Source of the DNA: Alphaproteobacteria bacterium casp-alpha6
Lineage (GTDB): Bacteria; Pseudomonadota; Alphaproteobacteria; Rhodobacterales; Rhodobacteraceae
Length of the DNA stretch: 64,000 nt
Assembly: GCA_001510135.1 (NCBI GenBank)
Contig: LFER01000009.1
Span: 37,806 to 101,805, forward strand
Reading direction: 5' to 3'
The translations under genes were made by a program, and so were the position numbers. Below, piece after piece: positions 55,264 through 63,924 of the stretch. The stretch's first letter is position 1; each line of letters opens with the position of its first letter. The notes beneath the pieces are model-generated. The model searched no databases, had not been told where the DNA came from, and worked only from the letters and a program-made list of their open reading frames with translations.

Positions 55264-55863
55264 TTATTCGCTTTTGTCCCGTGACAGTTTCGTCACGGCT
55301 GTCTCAATTTCCCTGTGCACCATACGGCGAATATTTGCAGTGATTTTTTCGCCCAAGACACCACGCAATTCGTCTCGAATAATGTCTGCAACCATTGGCC
55401 TTAGGGCCTCGTAGTCAACTGGAACAGACCGCACTGCGATTGGATCTTGATCTACTCCTGCTTCATAGGGCGCGTTATCGACGTGCTCAGATTTTTCTTC
55501 TGTAGTGTCCCCATGAAGATCACCATCAATTTCACTGAGGGCGGCATCAACAACCTCTTCCCAAGGAAGCCCTGTCACAGGCCGTCCCGCATAGTCGTCC
55601 TGTCCGGCCGTGTCGGGTTCCCAAGGGCCTTCAGTTTCTGTGATCATTTCCTCAAGTCGAGAAATTTTTTCTTCAAGAGTTTCGTTCAAAGGGGCATCAG
55701 ATACAGGTGGTTCCTCAGTAACACGCAATGACGGTGCCAAAATAAATTTTTCAGCTCCACCGACGATTACGGTTTCTGGTCCTTTCTCCTCTTCGTCAGA
55801 AACGATTTCTTTCAGAGAAGCGATAACATCCGATGCTTCAGAATTTTTGGGCGTATCATTCAT
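55264..55863 (-). CDS. PopZ/DUF2497-like protein, third gene of pcm-tolC-popZ
   Basis: A 199-residue acidic, mostly disordered protein with a short folded C-terminus ('PMVADIIRDELRGVLGEKIT' and 'NIRRMVHREIETAVTKLS'). Polar-organising PopZ proteins have this design: an acidic, proline-containing body and a C-terminal oligomerising helix pair, and they sit beside tolC and pcm in many alphaproteobacteria. The ATG at 55863 is the likely start; the track's upstream codon lies within tolC. If right, it would mark a cell pole and recruit proteins there. Sequence similarity is weak, so the call leans on architecture and gene order. Confidence 0.55.
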   Translation of the reverse strand: MNDTPKNSEASDVIASLKEIVSDEEEKGPETVIVGGAEKFILAPSLRVTEEPPVSDAPLNETLEEKISRLEEMITETEGPWEPDTAGQDDYAGRPVTGLPWEEVVDAALSEIDGDLHGDTTEEKSEHVDNAPYEAGVDQDPIAVRSVPVDYEALRPMVADIIRDELRGVLGEKITANIRRMVHREIETAVTKLSRDKSE

Positions 55864-55933
55864 AAAATGCCGTGCCTTTGCTCGATTTCGCACTTCATTG
55901 GCGGTTTTCTTAACTTGCCCCAGAGCCTTCCAG

Positions 55934-57361
55934 TTATTTCGAAATCGCCCTGAGAACTTTATCCAACTGTTTACCACGTTTGCTCAGCGCTGTCGGAGCC
56001 CCTTTGACAAGGTTGTAATATTCCAGCGGATCATATTTTTGAACTGGAAGGTTTAAATCGTCTACTGTCAGCTTACCCATTTGCGCCAATAGCCTATAGG
56101 CCGCGATTTGCTCATCTGCCTCTGCAGAAATAAGGCCGGCCTGTGCATCCAACAATTCTTGTTCTGCATTTAAGACATCGAGGGTTGTTCGTGCACCAAC
56201 TTTGGCTTCTTCGCGGACCCCTTCAAATGCGACGCGGGACGCTCTTATTTGTTCCTCACTTGCTTCGCGTCCCGATCTGGCCATTTGCAAAAGCGCAAAC
56301 GCACTGCCTGCCTCCTGCTCCAGCCTCAGCCGTGTTAAATGAAGAACGGAGCGCTGTGCATCCCGACGCGCCGTAGCCTGCCGCAGCAAAGCCGGAAGCC
56401 GACCGCCAGTATAAATTGGGCCTTCAGCGGAAAGACTGACGCTGCCAGAGCGCTGGAAATCATCAGCCTCTTGATCGGTATAATTGAGCGAAGAAGACAG
56501 AGACACCGTTGGATGATAGGCTCCTTCAGCACGTTTCATGTTATATTCAGCCTGTTTTATGTCATGTTGAACAGCGATAATATCAGGATGGTTTTGCACG
56601 GCTGATTTTTTTGATGCTGCAGCAGAGTTTGGTAATTTTGGCAATCGACCCGGCGCAGTGAGACCTTTGGGTGAAGACCCGACAGTTTGCTTATAGCTCT
56701 CTTCTGCCTGAGCGCGCTCTCCTTCAGCCACTGCCAGAGCGCTTACCGAAGCTGCAAGACGCGCCTCTGCAAGTGCCACATCCGTTTTCGTCACTTCGCC
56801 GACTTCAAAGCGATCTCTGGCCGCACGCAATTCTTCTTTTATAACCCTCAAATTGTTTTGGCGCAGTGTTACGGTTTTGCGAGAGCGCAAAACTTCCATG
56901 TAAGTACTGACTGTTGACAAAAGAACCTGTTGCTCAACCCCGACCAGCGTCTGCCGTGTCGACAGCACGGCTTCTTTAGCAGCTTCCAACGCATATTTAT
57001 TTCGGCCACCGTCGTAAAGGGTAAGGCTTGCCGTTAAACCAACGCTGGCAGTATTTGCCACCGTATCGGTTTTCTGACCACCAAATCCACCAGCATCGCT
57101 CAGTGCTTGGGTTTTGCGACGCGTGATATTTGACGTCCACCCCAAAACTCCGCTCATAGCAGAGGCCGCGACAGCGACATCTTCGTCTGCAGCACGCAAT
57201 AAGGCGCGGTTTTGTTCAAGCAAACCGCTACTGTTATAGGCTTTAACCATTGCCTCTCTTAAAGTGTCTGCATTCAAAAATTGGGGAATGGTCAGAAAAA
57301 CCGCTGCCGCAAAAACAGCAGATTTATTTGCAAATGATCTTTTCTTAATCACGTCAATCAT
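55934..57361 (-). CDS. tolC: TolC-family outer membrane efflux protein
   Basis: Outer membrane channel for type I secretion and drug efflux, 475 residues. The N-terminal signal peptide ('SAVFAAAVFLTIPQFLNA') precedes two similar helical repeats (about 38-230 and 250-430) with the TolC motifs 'GLTASLTLYDGGRNKYALEA' and 'SLSAEGPIYTGGRLPALLRQ'. It sits between pcm and the PopZ-like gene. No inner-membrane partner is adjacent, as is usual for a shared TolC. Confidence 0.93.
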   Translation of the reverse strand: MIDVIKKRSFANKSAVFAAAVFLTIPQFLNADTLREAMVKAYNSSGLLEQNRALLRAADEDVAVAASAMSGVLGWTSNITRRKTQALSDAGGFGGQKTDTVANTASVGLTASLTLYDGGRNKYALEAAKEAVLSTRQTLVGVEQQVLLSTVSTYMEVLRSRKTVTLRQNNLRVIKEELRAARDRFEVGEVTKTDVALAEARLAASVSALAVAEGERAQAEESYKQTVGSSPKGLTAPGRLPKLPNSAAASKKSAVQNHPDIIAVQHDIKQAEYNMKRAEGAYHPTVSLSSSLNYTDQEADDFQRSGSVSLSAEGPIYTGGRLPALLRQATARRDAQRSVLHLTRLRLEQEAGSAFALLQMARSGREASEEQIRASRVAFEGVREEAKVGARTTLDVLNAEQELLDAQAGLISAEADEQIAAYRLLAQMGKLTVDDLNLPVQKYDPLEYYNLVKGAPTALSKRGKQLDKVLRAISK

Positions 57362-57416
57362 CTTGAGACACCTTCGATGTTATAACGTCGCGAATGACGA
57401 ATGGTTTAGTCATTTC

Positions 57417-58070
57417 TCAAAATATAAATTCCTTTGCCTTACGGAACCCTTCGAGAAGGGGCAGAACAGCATTGAAGGCAAAGCGCCAAGTCAAACGACC
57501 ATCAAGCTTGTAGCCAATACGTGCATCTCCATGCATTCCGTTCGCAAAAATAACCCCTATGCGCCCACCATCTTTAAGTTGATCGACGATAGGTTGGGGG
57601 ATGACTTCGACAGCCCCTTGAATGAGTATAACATCGTATGGTCCGTGTTGCGCAGCGCCTTCTTGCAGCACACCTTCCAAAACACAGACATTATCAAGGC
57701 CCATTTCTTGAAAGGCTTCTTCGCTTTCACCAACGCGCGTTGCATCATCTTCAAGCGCCACCACCGCTTCGGCAAGGCGAGACAAAATTGCGGAGGAGTA
57801 TCCAAGACCTGACCCAATATCAAGTACGAGTTCATCCTGCGTAACATCTAACGCATCCAAAAGTTTGGCAAGAGTGCGAGGGTCCATAACAACCCGTCCG
57901 TTCCCGAGGGGCACGCTTTCCCCGATATAGGCGACTTCCCGTTTGTCACGGGGCACAAAAAGCTCTCTCGGTATTTTCAGCATGGCGTCCAAAACAGGAA
58001 ACTTTGTAACATCAGATGGGCGAATTTGTGTATCGACCATCACTTCGCGCAGGGTTGCAAAATCGCTCAT
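57417..58070 (-). CDS. pcm: Protein-L-isoaspartate O-methyltransferase family protein
   Basis: A 217-residue SAM-dependent methyltransferase. 'REVMVDTQIRPSDVTKFPVL' is the alphaproteobacterial Pcm start, and 'LVLDIGSGLGYSSAILSRLA' is the SAM-binding motif I; 'GPYDVILIQGAVEVIPQPIV' follows. The usual role is repair of aged aspartyl residues. It is first in the pcm-tolC-PopZ-like run. Confidence 0.88.
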   Translation of the reverse strand: MSDFATLREVMVDTQIRPSDVTKFPVLDAMLKIPRELFVPRDKREVAYIGESVPLGNGRVVMDPRTLAKLLDALDVTQDELVLDIGSGLGYSSAILSRLAEAVVALEDDATRVGESEEAFQEMGLDNVCVLEGVLQEGAAQHGPYDVILIQGAVEVIPQPIVDQLKDGGRIGVIFANGMHGDARIGYKLDGRLTWRFAFNAVLPLLEGFRKAKEFIF

Positions 58071-58780
58071 GATTTATCTCAGGTTATCCTTCGTTCAAGC
58101 TCCGTAGTGCCATATCTCACATCCATGAGCAACGTCAGATCGACTTGGCTTATGAATCCTTTTTCAACTTTGTTGCGTTTTTGGTCCCTAAATTTTACGC
58201 TTTGGCGGTCCCCCAGATTGTCAGAGCCAATTGCTAACAGGCGTGCAGATGTAGCTGGAAACATTGAATTAACACAAAACCAAAGGTCTAGAGTTGGAAA
58301 TAAGATCACCTAACCAGACCGAATGAAATAAAGTGATCATGGGATCCTTATCAAAAGACGGATCAGCATCATAACTCGCCCGTGGTTTTCTAATCGACGC
58401 AGAAACGAAGCAAAGACGCGAAAAATATCTCTGGGACGTCCCAAAATTCGAATCGCGCACCATCTTACATCCTGTTTTGTATTTGGCCTCAGGAGAAGTT
58501 AAGCCGTTTTAATGAACAGGTGACACTCTCACGCCAAGAAAGCAACGTGCACCAGTTTGAGAGGGTCTCTTTTTCAAATCAACTCATCCGCAACGTGCCG
58601 CCTAAAATGATAAAAAAGTGGCTGTCTTTTGGCCCAGTCGTTAGACATCTTTCAAAAAAACCCAGATCTCAAAGAAAAAAATCGCCGCCACATGCAACAT
58701 GATCGACCGACAACATTCTCATTTAACATGACAATTTTCAAACAAACCCATATTGTCACCCAAAGTCTAAGGAGAATTTT
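58071..58780. other. 710-base region without a supported gene
   Basis: Between divergent pcm and the acetylpolyamine hydrolase gene. Short ORFs on both strands have no ribosome site or recognisable family. A small palindrome (GGGACGTCCC) is at about 58433. It should hold the promoters of both flanking operons and could contain a decayed gene. Confidence 0.5.
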
Positions 58781-59800
58781 GTGAGAGCATTTTTTGATGA
58801 CCGTCAATGGGCGCATGACCCTAAACACTTTGTGTCGAGCGGACAACTCACCGCAAACCCTGAACAACCCAAACGAATTGAAATTCTGAGCCAAGGCGCA
58901 AAAGAGGCAAACTGTAAGTTTGAAACTCCAAAAGATTTCGGAATGGGGCCTATTTCAGATATTCACTCTCCGCGCTATCTGACGTTTCTCCAAACAGTTC
59001 ACACACGATGGCAGCGATCGGTACATAGCAAAAGCGAAGTTGTGCCCTCAATTCACCCGCTCTCACGTGGCGATAGCTACCCCGCATCAGCAATCGGTCA
59101 GGCGGGTTTTCATCAAGCTGACACGTCTTGTCCAATCGGAGCAGACACGTGGAAGTCTGCCTATTGGTCTGCCCAGTCAGCAATCAACCTTGGTGCGCAT
59201 ATGCTAGATGGGGATCAAAGCGGATATGCGCTTTGCAGACCTCCGGGACATCATGCCTTCGCAGAGGTTGCAGGGGGTTTTTGTTTTCTCAATAATTCTG
59301 CAATCCTTGCCCAATATCTCACAAAGCGTGGGGCTCGCATTGCCATCTTGGATGTCGATGTCCATCATGGAAATGGAACTCAAGGTATATTCTATGACCG
59401 TGACGATGTCTTCACAGTGTCACTGCATGCGGATCCATCGAGATTTTACCCCTTCTATTGGGGGCAGGCCAATGAGACCGGAAAAGGACGGGGCTCAGGA
59501 TTTAACCTCAACTTTCCTTTAGCGCGCAAAACAGGTGATGATGATTATCTGGTATACCTGAAAAGGGCACTGTCCCAAATCGAAACTTTTTGCCCTGATA
59601 TTATCGTTGTGGCTTTAGGTCTTGATGCAGCCGAAAGCGATCCGTTCGAAGGGTTGTCAATCACCACAAATGGGTTTTCCAGAATTGCCGCTTCAATCGC
59701 CAAATTGCGAAAGCCATTGGCAGTTGTTCAGGAGGGGGGATATCTGGGGCCAGACCTTGGAATGAACCTCCGCAGCTTCCTGGAGGCGCTTGAAGACTAG
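58781..59800 (+). CDS. Acetylpolyamine amidohydrolase-like (class II HDAC family) enzyme
   Basis: Removes acetyl groups from acetylated polyamines. The 339-residue protein has the deacetylase active site: His157-His158 in 'RPPGHHAFAEVAGGFCFLNN', the zinc ligands Asp193 and His195 in 'DVDVHHGNGTQGIFYDRDD', a third in 'ALGLDAAESDPFEG', and the terminal Tyr in 'VVQEGGYLG'. Length and residue numbering match APAH enzymes closely. The GTG start follows AAGGAG. The EamA gene follows 12 bases later. Confidence 0.88.
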   Translation: MRAFFDDRQWAHDPKHFVSSGQLTANPEQPKRIEILSQGAKEANCKFETPKDFGMGPISDIHSPRYLTFLQTVHTRWQRSVHSKSEVVPSIHPLSRGDSYPASAIGQAGFHQADTSCPIGADTWKSAYWSAQSAINLGAHMLDGDQSGYALCRPPGHHAFAEVAGGFCFLNNSAILAQYLTKRGARIAILDVDVHHGNGTQGIFYDRDDVFTVSLHADPSRFYPFYWGQANETGKGRGSGFNLNFPLARKTGDDDYLVYLKRALSQIETFCPDIIVVALGLDAAESDPFEGLSITTNGFSRIAASIAKLRKPLAVVQEGGYLGPDLGMNLRSFLEALED

Positions 59801-59812
59801 TTAGGATCGGTA

Positions 59813-60718
59813 TTGAGTGAAAATCAAAAAACCTTAAAGGCCATCGTGATCCTATTGGCGGGCTTATTGTGCTTTGACGTGATGATCCTTGAAGTTCGAT
59901 ATTTGTTAGCAAACTATTCAGCCCCTGAATTATCTGCCTACCGTAATGTATTTGGGATTTTGCCCAGCCTGTTGGTCATGCTTTACACAGGTGAGCTACA
60001 ATTTCAGAAAAAATCCCTCGCCCTGCGCCAATGGAAGCTTGCGTTTGTACGCGGCGCAATTGTCGCAGTGGCGCAATTGACGTTTTACAGCTCTGTAGGT
60101 TTTCTTGAGCTGGCTACAATATCGGTACTTGGTCATACCAGTGGGCTCTTCATGGTGCTTTTGTCTATTTTTCTCTTCAAAGAACGTGTTGGTAAATGGC
60201 GATGGGGTGCTCTGATCATCGGGTTCTGGGGAGCAATTTTAATCATCCAACCGGGTAGCGAAACCTTTAGCATAAGTGCACTTTTGCCATTGGTCGCCGC
60301 ATTTAGTTATGCGCTTTATTTAGTAAGCATGCGCTATTTTGACGACGACGCACCCAACGCATTGATTTATATATATGCCTCTTTTGCATCCGGCCTTGTA
60401 GCAACAGTTTTTGCCTTCTTCAGTGGAGATATTACCCCTGTTGCCAGCCTTAAAGATGGTTCTATGATTTTGCTTATGTCCATGGCAGGCGGTACTGGAA
60501 TGTTATTGATGATGTTCGCCTACCGAACGGCGCCGGCGTCAGCATTAGCACCCTTCGGTTATTTTGCGATCATAAGCGCATTTGTTTTTGGCTGGATCTT
60601 TTTTGGTGAGTTTCCTGTTGATAAACTGTTCCCCGGCGTGCTTTTGATTATTCTTGCCGGTGCAATCATCATCTGGCGCGAACACTATGTTCGCCAAAAG
60701 CAGGCAGAGACGGTTTAA
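59813..60718 (+). CDS. EamA/DMT-superfamily transporter
   Basis: Inner-membrane exporter-type protein, 301 residues, with about ten membrane segments in two EamA repeats. 'YLLANYSAPELSAYRNVFGI' and 'LATISVLGHTSGLFMVLLSI' mark the first repeat. The start is TTG at 59813. It follows the deacetylase gene closely and so may be co-expressed; its substrate is unknown, though a polyamine or amino acid would fit the neighbour. It converges on the flavin-binding gene. Confidence 0.85.
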   Translation: MSENQKTLKAIVILLAGLLCFDVMILEVRYLLANYSAPELSAYRNVFGILPSLLVMLYTGELQFQKKSLALRQWKLAFVRGAIVAVAQLTFYSSVGFLELATISVLGHTSGLFMVLLSIFLFKERVGKWRWGALIIGFWGAILIIQPGSETFSISALLPLVAAFSYALYLVSMRYFDDDAPNALIYIYASFASGLVATVFAFFSGDITPVASLKDGSMILLMSMAGGTGMLLMMFAYRTAPASALAPFGYFAIISAFVFGWIFFGEFPVDKLFPGVLLIILAGAIIIWREHYVRQKQAETV

Positions 60719-60743
60719 ATACTGGGCATTTGGGTTGATTTGG

Positions 60744-61292
60744 TCATGGCGATATCCATTTGCCAGACCAACTATCCTCCTTTTCGAAGACGGCTCGGAA
60801 ATGTTCTGCCTTGAGTGAAAGATAGTCTATCTTTGTGACATGACATTCCACGACGACGAATTTATCCTGCGAGGATAATGTTCTGTAATCGAAGGGGCCC
60901 GAAATCACGGCGCCAGTGGCGGGATGTTTTCCATAGGCGACCTGACTTGGAGAAGGCACTTGCCGCCAAAGCGCTTGACTTTCGGCATCCTGGCGCAGGT
61001 TCACCTCGACTGACAGACGCAACTGTATGGAAACAGTTTCGTTCCAGACAAGAATTTGCGCCTTGGGATTATGCCGAAGACTACGAAATTTCAACGAGTC
61101 CGCATCCGTATGGAATTGCAAAATCTGATGTTCTGGATCCACCGAACGGAGAACCACAACACATGCTTGGGGTTGGTCGTTGGTGTCAACGGTTGCAAGC
61201 GTGATGGTGCCCGAAGCGGTCTTGGTTGTGGCTATATCCGCCAACATATCCCATGTGTGGGTGAGCAGGTCGACATAAGCGGGGTGTTCCAT
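60744..61292 (-). CDS. Pyridoxamine 5'-phosphate oxidase-like FMN-binding protein
   Basis: A 182-residue split-barrel flavoprotein: 'ATTKTASGTITLATVDTNDQ' and 'ACVVVLRSVDPEHQILQFHT' resemble the FMN-binding core of PNPOx-like proteins, but the C-terminal substrate motif of true PdxH is absent. The ATG at 61292 behind AAAGAGG is preferred over the track's 61307. It lies 11 bases after bciA on the same strand and is probably co-transcribed. Confidence 0.8.
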   Translation of the reverse strand: MEHPAYVDLLTHTWDMLADIATTKTASGTITLATVDTNDQPQACVVVLRSVDPEHQILQFHTDADSLKFRSLRHNPKAQILVWNETVSIQLRLSVEVNLRQDAESQALWRQVPSPSQVAYGKHPATGAVISGPFDYRTLSSQDKFVVVECHVTKIDYLSLKAEHFRAVFEKEDSWSGKWISP

Positions 61293-61303
61293 AAAGACCT
61301 CTT

Positions 61304-62284
61304 TCAAAATAATTTATGGGCGCCAAGATCGTGATCCTGCAGTCCCGTTTCCAACACTATTTGATAAAAGGTTTCCAGCCTGTCCGATCCGAACTCCGGC
61401 GTCTTTTGGGGATTGTAGGTTTTGTTTTTTTCGTCCCAAAGCAACATCGATTCTGTTGCATAATAGTGCCCGATCCGCAGAAATTCCCGCGTATCCGCCA
61501 ATCGTTCGGAAAAAACTGAAAATGGTGCAAGAAGTCCATTAACAATTTGAAAAAACACGCTTGGAATTTTGCGCGTTTTCATCGGCTTACCAAGTAATCG
61601 AAACAAAATTTCGGCTTGTTCTTCAGAGGTTATCGCAGGTCCTGGCCCACCGATAGGGAGAACACGATTGAACCGGTCAGGATGATCAAGGCAATCACAA
61701 AGGAATTCTGCCAAATCTTCACCCGATATGGGTTTGCAGGCCGTACGATTACCGGTATCGAACATCATAAAGGCTTTTCCTCTTTTCACATTATCAATCT
61801 GACCCGCCAGCGATTTGAAATATGCTGTTGGGCGGACAATGGAATAAGGCACACCAGAAGCGATCAAGCTGTCTTCAAATGCGCGCTTCGCAAACTGAAA
61901 CTCCAGTCGCGGTTTTTGAACGCAAATCGCAGAAAGAAGAATAAAAGGTGCTGTGCTTATGTCTTGCGCGAGGCTCAGAAGGGATTGGTTGGCATCATAT
62001 TCAACTGCCCAAGCATCGCGTCGACCGCCTGTTTTACTGCCCAAACATGATACAATACTCGAGCATTCAGGAAGGCTATTTTTAAGGTCTGCAACCGCCT
62101 TGGCATCGCAAAGGTCCACAATGATTTGTTCAAAAAGCTCACTTTGTTCCTGAGCAGCCCTACGCCCCAAGCTGATCACACGATATCCCCGCGACATCAG
62201 TTCGCGTGCAACGTAACGTCCAATATATCCTGTCGTCCCGGCAAGCAGGACAGATTTACCATTAGGCATCTGTGCTGTATTCAT
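61304..62284 (-). CDS. bciA: Divinyl (bacterio)chlorophyllide 8-vinyl reductase, BciA type
   Basis: Reduces the C8 vinyl group in bacteriochlorophyll synthesis with NADPH. The 326-residue protein of the atypical SDR fold starts with 'VLLAGTTGYIGRYVARELMS', then has 'IVRPTAYFKSLAGQI', 'TACKPISGEDLAEFLCDCL' and ends with 'YYATESMLLWDE' and 'TPEFGSDRLE', all typical of BciA. It stands apart from any photosynthesis gene cluster in this window. It implies that the organism is, or recently was, phototrophic. Other NAD-binding reductases of this fold are possible but less similar. Confidence 0.82.
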   Translation of the reverse strand: MNTAQMPNGKSVLLAGTTGYIGRYVARELMSRGYRVISLGRRAAQEQSELFEQIIVDLCDAKAVADLKNSLPECSSIVSCLGSKTGGRRDAWAVEYDANQSLLSLAQDISTAPFILLSAICVQKPRLEFQFAKRAFEDSLIASGVPYSIVRPTAYFKSLAGQIDNVKRGKAFMMFDTGNRTACKPISGEDLAEFLCDCLDHPDRFNRVLPIGGPGPAITSEEQAEILFRLLGKPMKTRKIPSVFFQIVNGLLAPFSVFSERLADTREFLRIGHYYATESMLLWDEKNKTYNPQKTPEFGSDRLETFYQIVLETGLQDHDLGAHKLF

Positions 62285-62385
62285 CGTGAAAGCCGTTTTG
62301 ATGGCGTCTTTATAGATGTCATTTAACCACAGTTTTCAACAGCGCGCCACCAGAGGAAGATTGGCTTGCCTCCGTGCAGTCTTAG

Positions 62386-63102
62386 CTAAATGTCATCCTT
62401 GAAATCTGAAAGATGTGTTTTCAGCAATTTGAAGGCTTCGGATTTGATCTGGGACACACGCCCCGGCGTGATGTCCAGAACTTTTGCGATTTCGTAAATG
62501 TTCAATTCTTCAACGTAATAAAGTTGCAAAACTTGAGCCTGCTGCGTGGTGAGCGTTTTTAAAGCTTTAACAAGTGCTCCGCGAAGACTTTGGCTGTCAA
62601 TGATGCGCTCTGGCTCAATTCTTGGCGCTGCAAACACCATCGAATATTCGTCATATGATTGGCTCAGGCTTTCGGAAACATTTGCCTCAAACAGACGCAT
62701 CCAACTGTAATATTCGTCCATGGACAAACGCAAGGACGTCGCGATTTCTTCGTCGGTAGGATTACGCCCGTATTCTGCCGTGAGTTCAGCACGTTTGCCA
62801 TCAATCATCTGTTTGGCTTGGACGGTTGATCGGTTCAGGTTTCCACATCGGCGAATAAGATCCAATATTGAGCCCTTAATCCGAATGCTTGCGTAACTTT
62901 CGAAAGAAGCCCCTTCAACAGCAGAATATTTCTGTGCTGCATCCACCAGTCCTTCAAGACCGGATTGCAAAAGATCGTCCAGCTCTATGAAAGTCGAGAC
63001 TCGGGAATGCATTTTGTAAGCAATTCTACGAACCAAACCCTCATGCTTGAGAACAATCCTGTTCACATCTTTGGATTGCTCCTGATACCGCTGGTTTTTC
63101 AA
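62386..63102 (-). CDS. fliA: Flagellar sigma factor FliA (sigma-28)
   Basis: A 238-residue sigma factor for late flagellar genes. Regions 2 ('LVRRIAYKMHSRVSTFIELD'), 3 and 4 ('LYYVEELNIYEIAKVLDITP') match FliA. Its start overlaps the stop of the preceding FlhG-like gene by four bases, as flhG and fliA often do. No fliC, motAB or chemotaxis gene is in the window, so the cluster continues to the right. Confidence 0.9.
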   Translation of the reverse strand: MKNQRYQEQSKDVNRIVLKHEGLVRRIAYKMHSRVSTFIELDDLLQSGLEGLVDAAQKYSAVEGASFESYASIRIKGSILDLIRRCGNLNRSTVQAKQMIDGKRAELTAEYGRNPTDEEIATSLRLSMDEYYSWMRLFEANVSESLSQSYDEYSMVFAAPRIEPERIIDSQSLRGALVKALKTLTTQQAQVLQLYYVEELNIYEIAKVLDITPGRVSQIKSEAFKLLKTHLSDFKDDI

Positions 63103-63857
63103 TGCAAAGTCCCTTTAAACATTTCATTCATTATATTATGAGGGAACGATTGATAATTCAATTTTAATAATGATAGTGCAATACTTTGAAGACCAATCGT
63201 CTCTAATGTATTGTGATTATGTCCTTTTTTGTATTTTGGCAGATGACCAAGGAACGAGAATCGTTCCATATCAGGCGCCTCAATAAGGTTTTCAAATTGA
63301 CAATACATATCTAAAGCTTGCGATGCATGGGTTTCAGAATAAACCACAACGCCGAGCCGACAGTTTGGAAGGCGTTCAAGAGCAGATCTTGCAAAATTCA
63401 CCAAGTGGGAATTGGGCGTTACATAATTGTCCAACACCAGAACTGTATCGGTAATTGGAGCAAGGCGCGCTTCGCATAGAAAACTATCCTCAAGATCTGT
63501 ATCTATAACGATGAATTCATGAGCTTTACCTGAACCCACTTCATTGTTCTTTAAAGTGCATGACCAGTTAAAAACAGTTTTCCCTTGGTCAAGGGATGTC
63601 AGATTGTCACCGTTTATTAGACCATCTTTGACGAAATCAAAGTTTTCGCCAAATAGCTCACAAGACGATGGCGCCACGATCAAAGAGGCAAACACATAGG
63701 CCGCTTGAGATCTTTTATCCTTAATATTACGCATTTCTTTGCGATCAAGCACCTTTGCGGATCCGAAATGGACCTCCAAATGATCAACAAGTCGATGCGC
63801 TAGACGTTCTGTTTTGACCCGTTTTGTCGCGTCACAAATTGCAATGAGCTGTGTCAT
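63099..63857 (-). CDS. MinD/FlhG-like protein with degenerate P-loop
   Basis: A 252-residue protein upstream of fliA, at the place of FlhG, the ATPase that limits flagellar number. The overall pattern fits a MinD fold ('MTQLIAICDATKRVKTERLA' at strand 1 and 'EFIVIDTDLEDSFLCEARLA' at the usual DTxxG site). However, the Walker A signature GKGGVGKT is replaced by a DATKRVKT-like sequence lacking the glycines, so nucleotide binding is doubtful. Overlaps fliA by four bases. It could be a pseudo-ATPase regulator or an unrelated protein; the fold call is inference. Confidence 0.5.
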   Translation of the reverse strand: MTQLIAICDATKRVKTERLAHRLVDHLEVHFGSAKVLDRKEMRNIKDKRSQAAYVFASLIVAPSSCELFGENFDFVKDGLINGDNLTSLDQGKTVFNWSCTLKNNEVGSGKAHEFIVIDTDLEDSFLCEARLAPITDTVLVLDNYVTPNSHLVNFARSALERLPNCRLGVVVYSETHASQALDMYCQFENLIEAPDMERFSFLGHLPKYKKGHNHNTLETIGLQSIALSLLKLNYQSFPHNIMNEMFKGTLH

Positions 63858-63924
63858 TTCTATCTTGCCTTCATTCGGCGTGGGGGCTTTAGGAACCCGC
63901 TGCTTCTACTGCCTCAATTCAATC

